NCBI GenBank assembly: GCA_051000345.1
Contig: JBPCOJ010000022.1
Location: 1 to 64,000 of the forward strand
Direction of reading: 5' to 3'
From: JBHENC01 sp051000345
GTDB lineage: Bacteria; Acidobacteriota; Blastocatellia; Pyrinomonadales; Pyrinomonadaceae
Length of the DNA: 64,000 nt
The notes under the pieces were generated by a model. The model was not told the DNA's origin, did not search any database, and saw nothing but the letters and a program-made list of their open reading frames with translations. Of the stretch, positions 50,700-58,517 are shown piece after piece (positions within the stretch are counted from its first letter, which is position 1; each line of letters opens with the position of its first letter). The position numbers were made by a program, and so were the translations under genes.

Positions 50700-50816
50700 T
50701 GACGTAAAAAGCAGGTGAGGTGAAAAATCTGTTTCGTCAATCTAAAGAAAACCGGCGTTAATTGTTGATTTATTTCTTAATCCATTCCAGCACCAGCATT
50801 CTTTGTTTGAACTTCT

Positions 50817-53390
50817 CTACCGCACAGCCTGTTGCTCCTTTCCTGTGCGTGGCGCGGCGTTCTTCACATATTTGTCGAACCACGTAATCATCTCGTACAA
50901 GACATGCTCGATTGATTCGCGCGCCGCGTAGCCGTGTGCTTCGAGCGGGAGAAAGACTAGGCGAACAGTGCCGCCGGTGCCGCGAATCGCTTGATACATG
51001 CGCTCGGATTGAATCGGGAACGTGCCTGTGTTGTCGTCTGCTTCGCCGTGTATAAGGAGAATCGGCGCGGTGATTTTGTTGGCGACGTTAAAGGGCGAGA
51101 CCTTCGCGTAAAGCTCCGGCGCTTCCCATAATGTGCGGCGCTCGCTCTGAAATCCGAAGGGCGTGAGCGTGCGATTGTATGCGCCGCTGCGCGCGACTCC
51201 GGCACGGAATAAATTCGAGTGCGCCAGCAAGTTTGCCGTCATAAATGCGCCGTAGGAATGGCCGCCGACGCCTATGCGGTCGCGGTCTGTGACGCCCATT
51301 TGAACTGCCTTGTCAATCGCCGCCTGCGCGCTCGAAACAAGTTGCTCTAGGTAAGTGTTGTTGACTGTTTCGGGTTCGCCGACAATCGGGATCGAAACAT
51401 TGTCCATCACCGCGTAGCCTTCCAAAAGATAAAAGAGTTGCGATGGGCCTGTAATCGTCGTGTAGCGCTGCGTCGAACCGGAGACCTGCCCAGCGGTTGA
51501 AGGATCATTGAACTCCGCCGGATACGCCCAGAAAACCGTCGGCAAGCGCGTGCCTTCCTTGTAATTCGGCGGCAGATAAAGCGTGAACGAGAGATCGACG
51601 CCGTCGTTGCGCTTGTATGTGACGAGTTGTTTCTTGATGCCGCGAAGCTGCGGCGTCGGGTCTGGAAACTGCGTCAATGCCTTCGCTTCGGAAACACGCG
51701 CGGCCTCGCCAGACGCGGGCGCGGCGACAGCCTGCATCGAGATTGTGCGAACGAAATAGTTGGGCGGGTCAAATGGCGTTTCGCGGCGCGTGATAAAGCG
51801 CGTGCCGTCATCGCTCAACAAAGCGACGGGCGCTTCATAAGCATTTGCGTCCGAGCGAAATAGTCGTTCGGCTTGCAGCGTTTGCAAATTGAAGCGGTCA
51901 AGAAACGGGCGGTCACCCTGCGCGGATGCGCCGAGACCACTTAAGTAAAGGTAGTCGCCGTTTTGAATCATCGCGCGGTGGCCTGTCGAAAGCACGCGCG
52001 TCAAGGGCGTTCCCGGATTGCGGTAACGATCCTGCGCGCTCAAGTCCCAAACGAGTTTCGCGGGCTTCGATGAGTCGTTCGCGTCAATCAAGAAAGTGCG
52101 TTGATGGCGGGTGTTGCGATTGTAGTCCGTTAAGAAAGCGACGCCGCCTTTTTCGCTCCACTGTAAATTTGCAAAGCGCTGTTCGGTCTTGGCGAGTTCG
52201 ACGGGCGAAGCGTTGAACGGCGCTTTCAGCATTAGCACGCGGTCACGAAACGGCGCTTTCACTTTCGGGTCGCCTTTGTCCAGCGCATCTGCCCAGACAA
52301 GTGTCGCGGGTTCGTTCGGACGCCATTCGTATTCGCGCGCGCCCATCGGCACGCCGTCCACCGGAACTTCGTCTGCGAGCGGAAGGCTGGCGAGCTTGTA
52401 TAAAACCTTTGCCGAGCGATCCCAGACTTCGACTTCCTTCGGAAACGCATAGTGCGGGAAAAGATAAGAGTACGGGCGACGCACGCGCGCAACGAGCAGT
52501 TGATTGCCGTCGGGCGAAGCGTCGAGCGTCTGAAAGATTGCGGGCTGTCCGATGTTTGAAATGCTTCCGCTCGCGGCGCTGATGAACGCAAGCTGCGACG
52601 TGGCATAGAAATCAAACAAGTCTTCATCGCGCGGGTCTTTCAATAAATCTTCGTAGGTGCGCACGGGGCCACGCTTGCCCGCGCTTTCCTGCACGTTCGG
52701 CCCCTTCGGTGCGCTTGCGGATTCGAGCGACGCGGGACGATTGGCGGGAATTAGCTGCACAAGCAAAGTTTGATTGTCGGGCATCCATTGCAAAGGCTCA
52801 CCGTAAACGGCATTGATCGTCGCGCCTTCGACACGCTGCGCCTTCGCCGTCGCCACATCGCCGATCCACAGTTCGATACGATTCTTTGTCGTGTTGGTGA
52901 AAGCGAAATGCTTGCCGTCCGCGCTCCACTGCGGCGCGCTGATGCGCGGATTATCCGGCAGCGTGATGCGCCGTTCGGCTCCGTCGCCAATGCGCTTTAG
53001 CATGAGCGAAACGAAGTAAGTGGCGCGGTACGGGCCGTTGGTGTTGGTGGCGATGCGCAAGCCTGCGAGCCGTTCGAGCGGCTGCGCGAGGTCTGTGATC
53101 GGCGGATAGCGCACGCCTTCCGCGAGCATCATGTAATCGCGCGCAGGGCTAATCGAAGCCTGCGGCGTGACGGGCGCGTTGAGCACATCGAGAATTTCCT
53201 GCGGCGGTTTTTGGTAAGCTTGCTGCGCAAAGCCCGTGCCTGTAGCCGCAAGAAGAACAATCAATGCGAGCGGCGCAAAAGCAGAGGCGCGCTTGAATGC
53301 GTGTGCTTGATTGGTTCGCGTTGTTCGGGAAATTTTTGCGCGAACAGAATGCCGCGCGGCGTTAATAATAAATTTGGTCTTGATGTTCAT
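50817..53390 (-). CDS. S9 family serine peptidase, glutamyl-endopeptidase-like (S9D)
   Basis: The 857-residue product has an N-terminal basic region and a signal or anchor segment (about 36-55, ending GFAQ). A seven-bladed propeller-like beta region follows (about 75-560), then an alpha/beta-hydrolase domain. The triad is visible: Ser712 in GGHSYGAF, Asp785 or 786 in GEADDN, and His819 in EAHGY. The segments around the Ser (AGVARSGAYNRTLTPFGF) and the His (YAARESIEHVLYE) closely follow the chloroplast glutamyl endopeptidase group and not classical prolyl oligopeptidases. It is likely a periplasmic or secreted peptidase. It is transcribed leftward, upstream of the AT-rich island and 117 bp from it, so it probably marks the native flank. 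Confidence 0.88.
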   Translation of the reverse strand: MNIKTKFIINAARHSVRAKISRTTRTNQAHAFKRASAFAPLALIVLLAATGTGFAQQAYQKPPQEILDVLNAPVTPQASISPARDYMMLAEGVRYPPITDLAQPLERLAGLRIATNTNGPYRATYFVSLMLKRIGDGAERRITLPDNPRISAPQWSADGKHFAFTNTTKNRIELWIGDVATAKAQRVEGATINAVYGEPLQWMPDNQTLLVQLIPANRPASLESASAPKGPNVQESAGKRGPVRTYEDLLKDPRDEDLFDFYATSQLAFISAASGSISNIGQPAIFQTLDASPDGNQLLVARVRRPYSYLFPHYAFPKEVEVWDRSAKVLYKLASLPLADEVPVDGVPMGAREYEWRPNEPATLVWADALDKGDPKVKAPFRDRVLMLKAPFNASPVELAKTEQRFANLQWSEKGGVAFLTDYNRNTRHQRTFLIDANDSSKPAKLVWDLSAQDRYRNPGTPLTRVLSTGHRAMIQNGDYLYLSGLGASAQGDRPFLDRFNLQTLQAERLFRSDANAYEAPVALLSDDGTRFITRRETPFDPPNYFVRTISMQAVAAPASGEAARVSEAKALTQFPDPTPQLRGIKKQLVTYKRNDGVDLSFTLYLPPNYKEGTRLPTVFWAYPAEFNDPSTAGQVSGSTQRYTTITGPSQLFYLLEGYAVMDNVSIPIVGEPETVNNTYLEQLVSSAQAAIDKAVQMGVTDRDRIGVGGHSYGAFMTANLLAHSNLFRAGVARSGAYNRTLTPFGFQSERRTLWEAPELYAKVSPFNVANKITAPILLIHGEADDNTGTFPIQSERMYQAIRGTGGTVRLVFLPLEAHGYAARESIEHVLYEMITWFDKYVKNAAPRTGKEQQAVR

Positions 53391-53523
53391 GGCAGTTTTT
53401 ACCTGTAAAGTTTGCGAGCGAGTTTGATTCGTTGTGGAAAAGATTTACAATCCGGGACGAGCGACGATGAAAACTTAACTTGCCGCGTAGTTGAAAGTCA
53501 ACGACGCATTATCTTATTACTCA

Positions 53524-53985
53524 ATGTCAACGCCTGCTATTTACACCATCGGTCATGGCCGACATCCGTTCGCGCGTTTCGTCGAACTGCTCGCGCAATA
53601 CGAAATAGAATTTTTGTGTGATGTGCGAAGCGCGGCGCGTTCGCGTTGGCCGCAATACAACGGGCGCGTGCTCGAAGCGAATTTGCGCGAGCAGGGAATC
53701 GGTTACGAGCATTTGCCGGAATGCGGCGGAAAGGTAATTGCGCCGCCCGACGAATTGGCGCGCGGCCTTGATCGCATCATGGAACTTGCGGCGGAAGTGC
53801 GCGTCGTGTTGATGTGTTCGGAATCGCAGCCGCTCACCAAACATGTGCGAGAACCGCGCGCCAATTGTCACCGGATAGGTTTGCTCTCGCCACCGCTCAA
53901 AGCACGCGGCGCACGCCTGCTGCATATTTTGCCCGACGGAAACATCATCGAATTGGATGAAGCGGCGATTGTTTCCATCTGGTAA
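53524..53985 (+). CDS. DUF488 family protein
   Basis: The 153-residue product starts MSTPAIYTIGHG, the usual DUF488 opening, followed by F-LCDVRS-x-ARSRWPQYN, L-x-E-x-GI-x-YEHLPECGG, and VVLMCSES. The family is thought to be nucleic-acid or heme-associated, but its reaction is not established. Cys98-like residue MCSE is the position often proposed as functional. I chose the ATG at 53524 over an upstream in-frame start because the family begins here. It is divergent from the S9 peptidase. Confidence 0.85.
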   Translation: MSTPAIYTIGHGRHPFARFVELLAQYEIEFLCDVRSAARSRWPQYNGRVLEANLREQGIGYEHLPECGGKVIAPPDELARGLDRIMELAAEVRVVLMCSESQPLTKHVREPRANCHRIGLLSPPLKARGARLLHILPDGNIIELDEAAIVSIW

Positions 53986-54064
53986 AAACGATGCAGATTC
54001 GATTATGCCAATACGCTACTGAACCAACATGCGAATCAGATGCGCGAAGGATACATTAGAGCAA

Positions 54065-54182
54065 CTAACAAAACCTGAATAATTGTAGGGGCAGCGGCTA
54101 GTCCCTGCCCGCGTTTTATGTGAAGGAAAGCGGGCAGGGACTAGCCGCTCTGCCCCTACATATTTCTCTTGAGTTTTGTTAG
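54065..54182. repeat. Palindromic repeat element (REP/MITE-like)
   Basis: Two arms of 29 and 31 nt (54084-54112 and 54130-54160) are inverted copies differing by a 2-nt insertion. They are flanked by a second, perfect 10-nt inverted pair (CTAACAAAAC at 54065-54074 with 54173-54182). Transcribed, it folds into a long hairpin. It contains no ORF. Its right end lies 7 nt from the stop codon of the SnoaL-like gene, and the strand reading leftward could use it as a terminator. Confidence 0.85.
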
Positions 54183-54188
54183 ACGCTC

Positions 54189-54575
54189 TTACTCTTGAGC
54201 GACTTGCCGTCCGAGATTGCCCGCGTCGAAGTAAGCGCGAAAACGCGTGATTGCGTCTTCCTTGGTTTCCAGCACGCTCACGCCTTCGTACTTAATCGGC
54301 GCGCCGCCATTCGTCGTGCCTTCGGTCGTCCATTCGAGCGCCGCGCTGTTGTCTGTGACAATGATGTTGCGAAAGGTGGAATGGACTTCGCCGAACGTGT
54401 CTCGGTATTTCGTCCAGAACTCACGCGCGCCACCGCGTCCGTTAAACTTTTCGGGCGCGACAATGTTGCCGACTTCCGCATCTTCGGCAAACACTCCGGT
54501 GATTGTTTCCAGATCGCGGCTTTCTTCCAACTTGTGTAAGGCTTCGATAAATTTATCAGCTATTTTTTGCGACAT
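54189..54575 (-). CDS. SnoaL/NTF2-like protein
   Basis: The 128-residue product has a start fixed by an AAGGAG site about 10 nt upstream; a longer open frame adds residues outside the fold. Pattern typical of SnoaL-like polyketide-cyclase/NTF2 folds: an N-terminal helix (FIEALHKLEESRDLETI), F-AEDAEVGNI, GRGGAREFWTKYRDTF, then strands around ALEWTTEGTTNGG and the closing F-RAYFDAGNL. The ligand or reaction is not predictable. Downstream lies a palindromic repeat element; upstream is the intron-split tRNA-Arg in the same direction, 214 bp away. Confidence 0.8.
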   Translation of the reverse strand: MSQKIADKFIEALHKLEESRDLETITGVFAEDAEVGNIVAPEKFNGRGGAREFWTKYRDTFGEVHSTFRNIIVTDNSAALEWTTEGTTNGGAPIKYEGVSVLETKEDAITRFRAYFDAGNLGRQVAQE

Positions 54576-54789
54576 AATGTGATTGCTCCTTTGCCGCCGA
54601 TTATCAACATAGGTTTTACAAACTCTACACAACCATTCAACTTTATCAATGCGATGCGCGGGCAACGCAAGGAATAACGCCGCAGGCAAAAATCGTTTGC
54701 CATAGACGCTTCTGTTTTGAAAGATGATTGAACGGAGCGGTGAAGTATCTGCGATGTGAGATTGAAATGGCGTGAAATTGAAATGATTA

Positions 54790-55132
54790 TGCCCCCGGCT
54801 GGGCTCGAACCAGCGACCCTCTGCTTCTGGTTTGCGTAACTTTCGTTACTCCCTGGACTTTACCTTCACCATAGCCCGCGCTTTAGGTGGTGGCCGTCAA
54901 GTCTCTACACCTTATATGCCGATTCGAGTATAAGTTCGGGTATAATCGAATCAACGTATCTTGGCTCGGTATTGTCATATTAGCTTATGAACGCTTGCCT
55001 AAATTGTGCTGCAAGCTCACTAGCTAACTTAGATTTCACCGAATTTGACCACTTACACTCATAACGTTTCCATTATGAGGCCCAATTCAAAGAACTAGAA
55101 GGCAGATGCTCTATCCACTGAGCTACGGGAGC
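54790..55132 (-). tRNA. tRNA-Arg(UCU), split by a group I intron
   Basis: The 5' exon (55132-55097) has acceptor GCTCCCG, D arm GCTC...GAGC, anticodon stem TCTGC and loop CTTCT. The 3' exon (54826-54790) has AA, GCAGA, variable GGGTC, T arm GCTGG-TTCGAGC-CCAGC and acceptor CGGGGGC plus A73. Joined, the loop reads CUUCUAA with anticodon UCU at 55099-55097, giving a normal 73-nt tRNA. The CCA end is not encoded. Confidence 0.9.
54827..55096 (-). other. Group I intron in tRNA-Arg(UCU)
   Basis: The 270-nt intron lies after U36 of the anticodon and ends in G, as group I introns require. Minus-strand core elements: a P2-like hairpin CTCATAA/TTATGAG near the 5' end; a GAGACTTGACGG (R-like) that pairs with GTAAAGTCCA (S-like) as P7; CCACC/GGTG as P8 between them; and a GTAAC-GAAA-GTTAC P9 hairpin just before the 3' splice site. 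It encodes no homing endonuclease. The P1 guide pairing is not resolved by eye. Subgroup IC3 is likely, as in other bacterial tRNA introns. Confidence 0.82.
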
Positions 55133-55274
55133 GCAGCATAACGTGTAGGCAGATGTTACCATGTCGCACGCATGAGGCGTCAACCTGTGTGTTTTAGAAA
55201 ATGTGTGCCTGCGGTTTGCGGGGACGATGAAGCTTGTTGAACTGCGTGGCTTCGCGCGAAATCAAACGAATTTA

Positions 55275-56402
55275 ATGGACAGGGAAATGAAAGAGCAAAA
55301 AGATCAAGCGCGGCTGCTCGCGCTGCTTGTGGCGGCGGCCATCGCGTTTTATTTATGCTGGCTGATGCTACAGCCGTTTGTCGAAGTGTTATTGTGGGCG
55401 TCTGTGCTGGTGGTGGTGTTTTACCCCGTGCATAAACGCTTGACCGCGCGCACGAAAAGTCCGGGCTTGAGCGCGGCGCTATCGAGCCTGCTGGTAATTG
55501 CGACGATCCTCGTTCCGTTGACGCTCGTGACGTGGGCAGTTGTCAACGAGATAGCGAACGTCGCGCAGAATGTTCAGGATAATGTTTCGTCCTTGCTCGA
55601 TCCGAACTCGCCTACGACGGGACGCGCGCTGAAGTGGCTCGGCAAGTATGTGAACGTCGATCAACTGCGTTCGCAGCAGTATGTAGTCGAGCGCTTGAAG
55701 GGGTTGAGCGGCCAGATTGCGGGACGCACGCTCGGAGTCGTCGGCGGGCTGGTCGGCGCAATCGTCGAAATATTTTTCGTGATCTTCACGATGTATTATT
55801 TATTTCGCGACGGAGAATGGATAACGGATTGGCTGCGCGATGTGTTGCCGCTCGAGAAAGCACAGTCGCATGAGATTTTTGCGAGGATGCGGGATGTTAT
55901 CAGCGCGAGCGTTTACGGCGTAGTGGCGATTGCGACGGTGCAGGGCGCGCTCGGCGGCTTGATGTTCTGGATACTCGGCCTGCCTTCGGCACTCGTGTGG
56001 GGAGTGGTAATGATCTTTATGTCGATGATCCCTGTGCTCGGCTCATTCGTCGTGTAGGTTCCGGCGGCGATTTTTCTGGCGGCGACAGGGCACTGGGGCA
56101 AGGCCGCGATACTCACAGCGTGGGGCGCGCTCGTGATCGGCTCCATCGACAATTTTCTGCGCCCGAAACTTGTTGGCGAAAAAACCAAGTTGCATGAATT
56201 GCTGATTTTCTTTTCGGTGCTCGGCGGGTTGCAGGTATTCGGCGTGCTGGGCTTGGTGGTCGGCCCCGTCATCGCCGCCGTGACGCTTGCCTTGATGGAT
56301 GTGTTCAGAGAAATGGGACATTCCTCTGCCGAAACCTTGCCGGAACCGACGCTCCTCGAAGAACAGTCGGCGATCAGCATTGCAAACACAAAACACGCTT
56401 GA
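55275..56402 (+). pseudogene. AI-2E/PerM-family transporter gene interrupted by an amber codon
   Basis: The frame encodes about 375 residues of a multi-helix AI-2E/PerM-family permease: a helix pair near the N-terminus (LLALLVAAAIAFYLC, VLLWASVLVVVF), a loop region (about 90-180), more helices, then GSFVV, a TAG at 56055-56057, and in the same frame VPAAIFLA, GHWGKA, DNFLRPKLVG, LLIFFSVLGGLQVFGVLGLVVGP. Family members have a tryptophan at the stop position, so a single TGG-to-TAG change explains it. No other lesion is visible. It may be a recent pseudogene, a sequencing error or a read-through site. An in-frame GTG at 55203 gives a longer N-terminus; I took the ATG at 55275. Confidence 0.85.
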
Positions 56403-56426
56403 TTCAGTCGATCTGGAAATCAATTT

Positions 56427-57002
56427 ATGGCTTTCGATGAAACCGTAAATCCGTGGCGCACGCTCGAATCTGAAAAGATTTACGATAATGCGTGGATCAG
56501 CGTGCGCGAGGATAAAGTCGTGCGCCCGGATGGAGAGCGCGGAATTTACGGCGTCGTGCATTTCAAAAACATTGCCATCGGAATTCTCGCCGTCGAGGAA
56601 GATTTTATTTATCTCGTCGGGCAATATCGGTATCCGCTGAAACAATATTCATGGGAGATTCCCGAAGGCGGCTGTCCAGAGGGCGAAGATTTATTGCAGG
56701 CGGCACAGCGCGAACTCGCGGAAGAAACAGGCTTGCGCGCTGAAAAATGGGAAAAGATCGGCGAAGCTCATTTATCGAATTCCGTTTCAAACGAGCGCGC
56801 CGTGTGGTTTCTCGCTACCGAATTGAAGCAGGGAAATAGTCAGCCCGAAGGAACAGAGCAATTGATTGTTCGCCGCGTTTTATTCTCCGAAGCCTTGAGC
56901 ATGGCGCTCACAGGGCAGATGACAGACGCACTTAGTTTGCTGGCGATGATGAGTTACCGCATGAGATCGGAGCAACGCGCAGCCGCAGGCGATAAAAATT
57001 AA
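56427..57002 (+). CDS. Nudix hydrolase, ADP-ribose pyrophosphatase-like
   Basis: The 191-residue product has a complete Nudix box from about residue 81 (G-x5-E-x7-REL-x-EETGL), preceded by the usual IPEGG turn. An N-terminal beta part (VNPWRTLESEKIYDNAW, VHFKNIAIGIL) and QYRYPLKQYSWEIPEGG fit the ADP-ribose/NDP-sugar diphosphatase group. It lies 24 nt after the AI-2E gene in the same direction. A hairpin follows immediately after its stop codon. Confidence 0.9.
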   Translation: MAFDETVNPWRTLESEKIYDNAWISVREDKVVRPDGERGIYGVVHFKNIAIGILAVEEDFIYLVGQYRYPLKQYSWEIPEGGCPEGEDLLQAAQRELAEETGLRAEKWEKIGEAHLSNSVSNERAVWFLATELKQGNSQPEGTEQLIVRRVLFSEALSMALTGQMTDALSLLAMMSYRMRSEQRAAAGDKN

Positions 57003-57041
57003 AACGACAGCCGCTGATTTTAATAATCGGCGGCTGTCGTT
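57003..57041. terminator. Hairpin between convergent Nudix and small-protein genes
   Basis: A 17-bp stem (57003-57019 with 57025-57041; T-G pair included) has TTTTAATTTTT after it on the minus strand, so it serves mainly the leftward gene ending at 57064. On the + strand it directly abuts the Nudix stop codon. Confidence 0.75.
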
Positions 57042-57063
57042 GGAAAAAATAGCGAGTGAAGGT

Positions 57064-57309
57064 TTAAGCGGCGCGACGGTCGTTGGCCGTTTCAGCGAAA
57101 ATACGGCGACCGTTCAAAGCGTCGTCGATAATTTCGCGCACAGCCGAGACATCCGGGTTAACGTCCATGCGATCACATGCGCGCAGATGACGCAAAATGC
57201 CTTCGGTTGCGATGTCAACTGCCGTGCCGTTCAGCTTCGAGTAGCGGCGCGCCTGTATATGATCGATTCTCAGTAAGCGATCTTCAAGCAGTAGAATTCC
57301 GTTGTTCAC
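57064..57309 (-). CDS. Small protein of unknown function
   Basis: The 81-residue product begins at a GTG preceded by AAGGAG 11 nt upstream; the longer open frame from 57360 would put that site inside the coding region. The sequence is charged and mostly helical (ILLLEDRLLRIDHIQARRY, TEGILRHLRACDRM, VSAVREIIDDALNG) with no membrane segment or signal. A rho-independent terminator follows. I do not recognise the family; size and composition fit a small regulatory or antitoxin-like protein, but nothing in the neighbourhood supports a partner toxin. Confidence 0.6.
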   Translation of the reverse strand: MNNGILLLEDRLLRIDHIQARRYSKLNGTAVDIATEGILRHLRACDRMDVNPDVSAVREIIDDALNGRRIFAETANDRRAA

Positions 57310-57619
57310 GTGGCCTGTTGCTCCTTGGTTCTCAAGAGTTCGCCGTTCTGTCTTTACCACTATGGCGAAAGCTCTGTATTTAGAAAGTAAAAATTAGATG
57401 AATTATAGACGCTTCTGGATGCAAAAGTGTTGCATTTTCAATTAAATTGTATCCAGAACCGCCGGTATTTAAGTCTTGCGACTCCTCTGCGTTCAACTAC
57501 GAAGTTTGCGAAACCGGAGATTATAAATAACCTTTAAGGGAAAAGCTAGAGAAATCTTTTGCATAATCTAAAACCCGCCGAACAATGAAGAAAACTAACG
57601 TAGGAACGCACTAAAAAGT
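57310..57619. other. Intergenic region upstream of the small protein gene
   Basis: These 310 bp contain the promoter for the leftward small gene and nothing else that I recognise. They are AT-rich. Confidence 0.35.
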
Positions 57620-57675
57620 GCCGCCCGCGCTTATCCGTAGCAAGTTGTTAGCTTGTGGGTAGGGCGCGGGCGGCC
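57613..57675 (-). terminator. Terminator of the HU gene
   Basis: GCCGCCCGCGC (57620-57630) pairs with GCGCGGGCGGC (57664-57674), with a second inner CAAG/CTTG stem. On the minus strand it is followed by ACTTTTTAG. It lies 35 nt after the HU stop codon. Confidence 0.8.
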
Positions 57676-57708
57676 ATTTTGTTAATAATGGTGACGTGTT
57701 TGTATTAT

Positions 57709-58029
57709 TTACTTCTTTTTCGGCACTACTGCATCCTTCATGCCTTTGCCGACGCGGAATTTAAGCGTGGTTTTGGCCGGAATCTGGATGGTCTCGCCCG
57801 TCGCAGGATTACGTCCCTCGCGCGCTTTGCGTTGTGAGAGAACGAGTTTGCCGAACCCGGGAAGCACAAATTCACCGTTATTTTTGACTTCCCGTCCGGC
57901 CAAAGCCGCGAGTTCGTCGAAAATCTCCTTCACTTGGGTGCGTTTCAGGCTGGATTTTTCAGCGAAGTGATTAATCACCTCGGATTGTGTCATGCGTTTC
58001 TTGCTGGTTGCTGCCGCTTTTGTCGCCAT
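57709..58029 (-). CDS. hup: HU-family DNA-binding protein
   Basis: The 106-residue product has a start fixed by GGAGGTG 13 nt upstream of the ATG at 58029. After a 15-residue Ala/Lys-rich lead, the HU fold follows: helices TQSEVINHFAEKSSL and RTQVKEIFDELAALAGREV, strands FVLPGFGKLVLSQRKAREGRNPATGETI and IPAKTTLKFRVGKGMKDAV. The GRNP motif with the intercalating proline is present. It compacts and bends DNA. The basic N-terminal extension is longer than in E. coli HU. Confidence 0.93.
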   Translation of the reverse strand: MATKAAATSKKRMTQSEVINHFAEKSSLKRTQVKEIFDELAALAGREVKNNGEFVLPGFGKLVLSQRKAREGRNPATGETIQIPAKTTLKFRVGKGMKDAVVPKKK

Positions 58030-58221
58030 GGCGTGGTTTGTACACCTCCGATTATTCAAGGAAAATTAAAAAGCGTGGAAACATATAGCACACACGGGCG
58101 CTGAAAGTCTCCATAAATCGCCGATTTTTTAACGGATCAGGCAAAAAAAACGTGTTTTCCCGATTCGTGACGTTAAAATACGCTTTCTGCTGCTTTATTG
58201 AAATTATTTCTCGGGAAAATC

Positions 58222-58253
58222 CAAAAAATAAAAAGCGGCTGTTGACCGCTTTC
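58222..58253 (-). terminator. Terminator downstream of tRNA-Pro
   Basis: On the minus strand AAAGCGG-TCAACAG-CCGCTTT is followed by TTATTTTTT. It is the first terminator after the leftward HNH/tRNA-Pro unit. The MITE at 58268-58366 lies between the tRNA and this site. Confidence 0.75.
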
Positions 58254-58267
58254 TCTTAAACTTGAAA

Positions 58268-58366
58268 GGCGTTGTTGCATAAATCTATATATTGCGGTTT
58301 CGGGTCTGAAATTTGACGGGTCTTCCACAATATATGGGCACAAAACCCTATTTATGCAACAAAGCC
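58268..58366. mobile_element. 99-bp MITE with IS5/IS903-like ends
   Basis: Terminal inverted repeats of 17 nt (GGCGTTGTTGCATAAAT and, inverted, GGCTTTGTTGCATAAAT) differ at one base. The perfect 9-bp direct repeat AACTTGAAA flanks both ends (58259-58267 and 58367-58375). A second inverted pair (ATATATTG at 58287-58294 with 58328-58335) extends the stem. It contains no transposase. IS903-group elements of the IS5 family have GGCTTTGTTG-type ends and 9-bp duplications, so it is probably a non-autonomous derivative. Confidence 0.85.
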
Positions 58367-58443
58367 AACTTGAAATATGAATCGGGCAAAGGGCTTTAAC
58401 AGTGACTATGGTTAAGCCTGCTGTCCTTACAAAGAAAAGATTA

Positions 58444-58517
58444 TCGGGGTGCCGGGATTCGAACTCGGGACCTCTCGCTCCCAAAGCGAGCGCTCCACCA
58501 GGCTGAGCTACACCCCG
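58444..58517 (-). tRNA. tRNA-Pro(UGG)
   Basis: The 74-nt cloverleaf: acceptor CGGGGTG/CACCCCG, discriminator A, D arm GCTC...GAGC, anticodon stem CTCGC/GCGAG with loop TTTGGGA (anticodon UGG at 58483-58481), and T arm with loop TTCGAAT. CCA is not encoded. The first 10 nt (58508-58517) overlap the 3' end of the HNH gene, whose stop codon lies inside the tRNA. Confidence 0.95.

Noticed and set aside
54790..55132. tmRNA or two separate partial tRNAs
   Set aside because: The two halves form one normal tRNA-Arg(UCU) when joined, and group I core elements lie between; there is no tag-peptide reading frame or tmRNA-type alanine acceptor.
58173..58484. A 103-codon leftward ORF
   Set aside because: Its start lies in the tRNA-Pro and it runs through the MITE and terminator; the composition is that of noncoding DNA.
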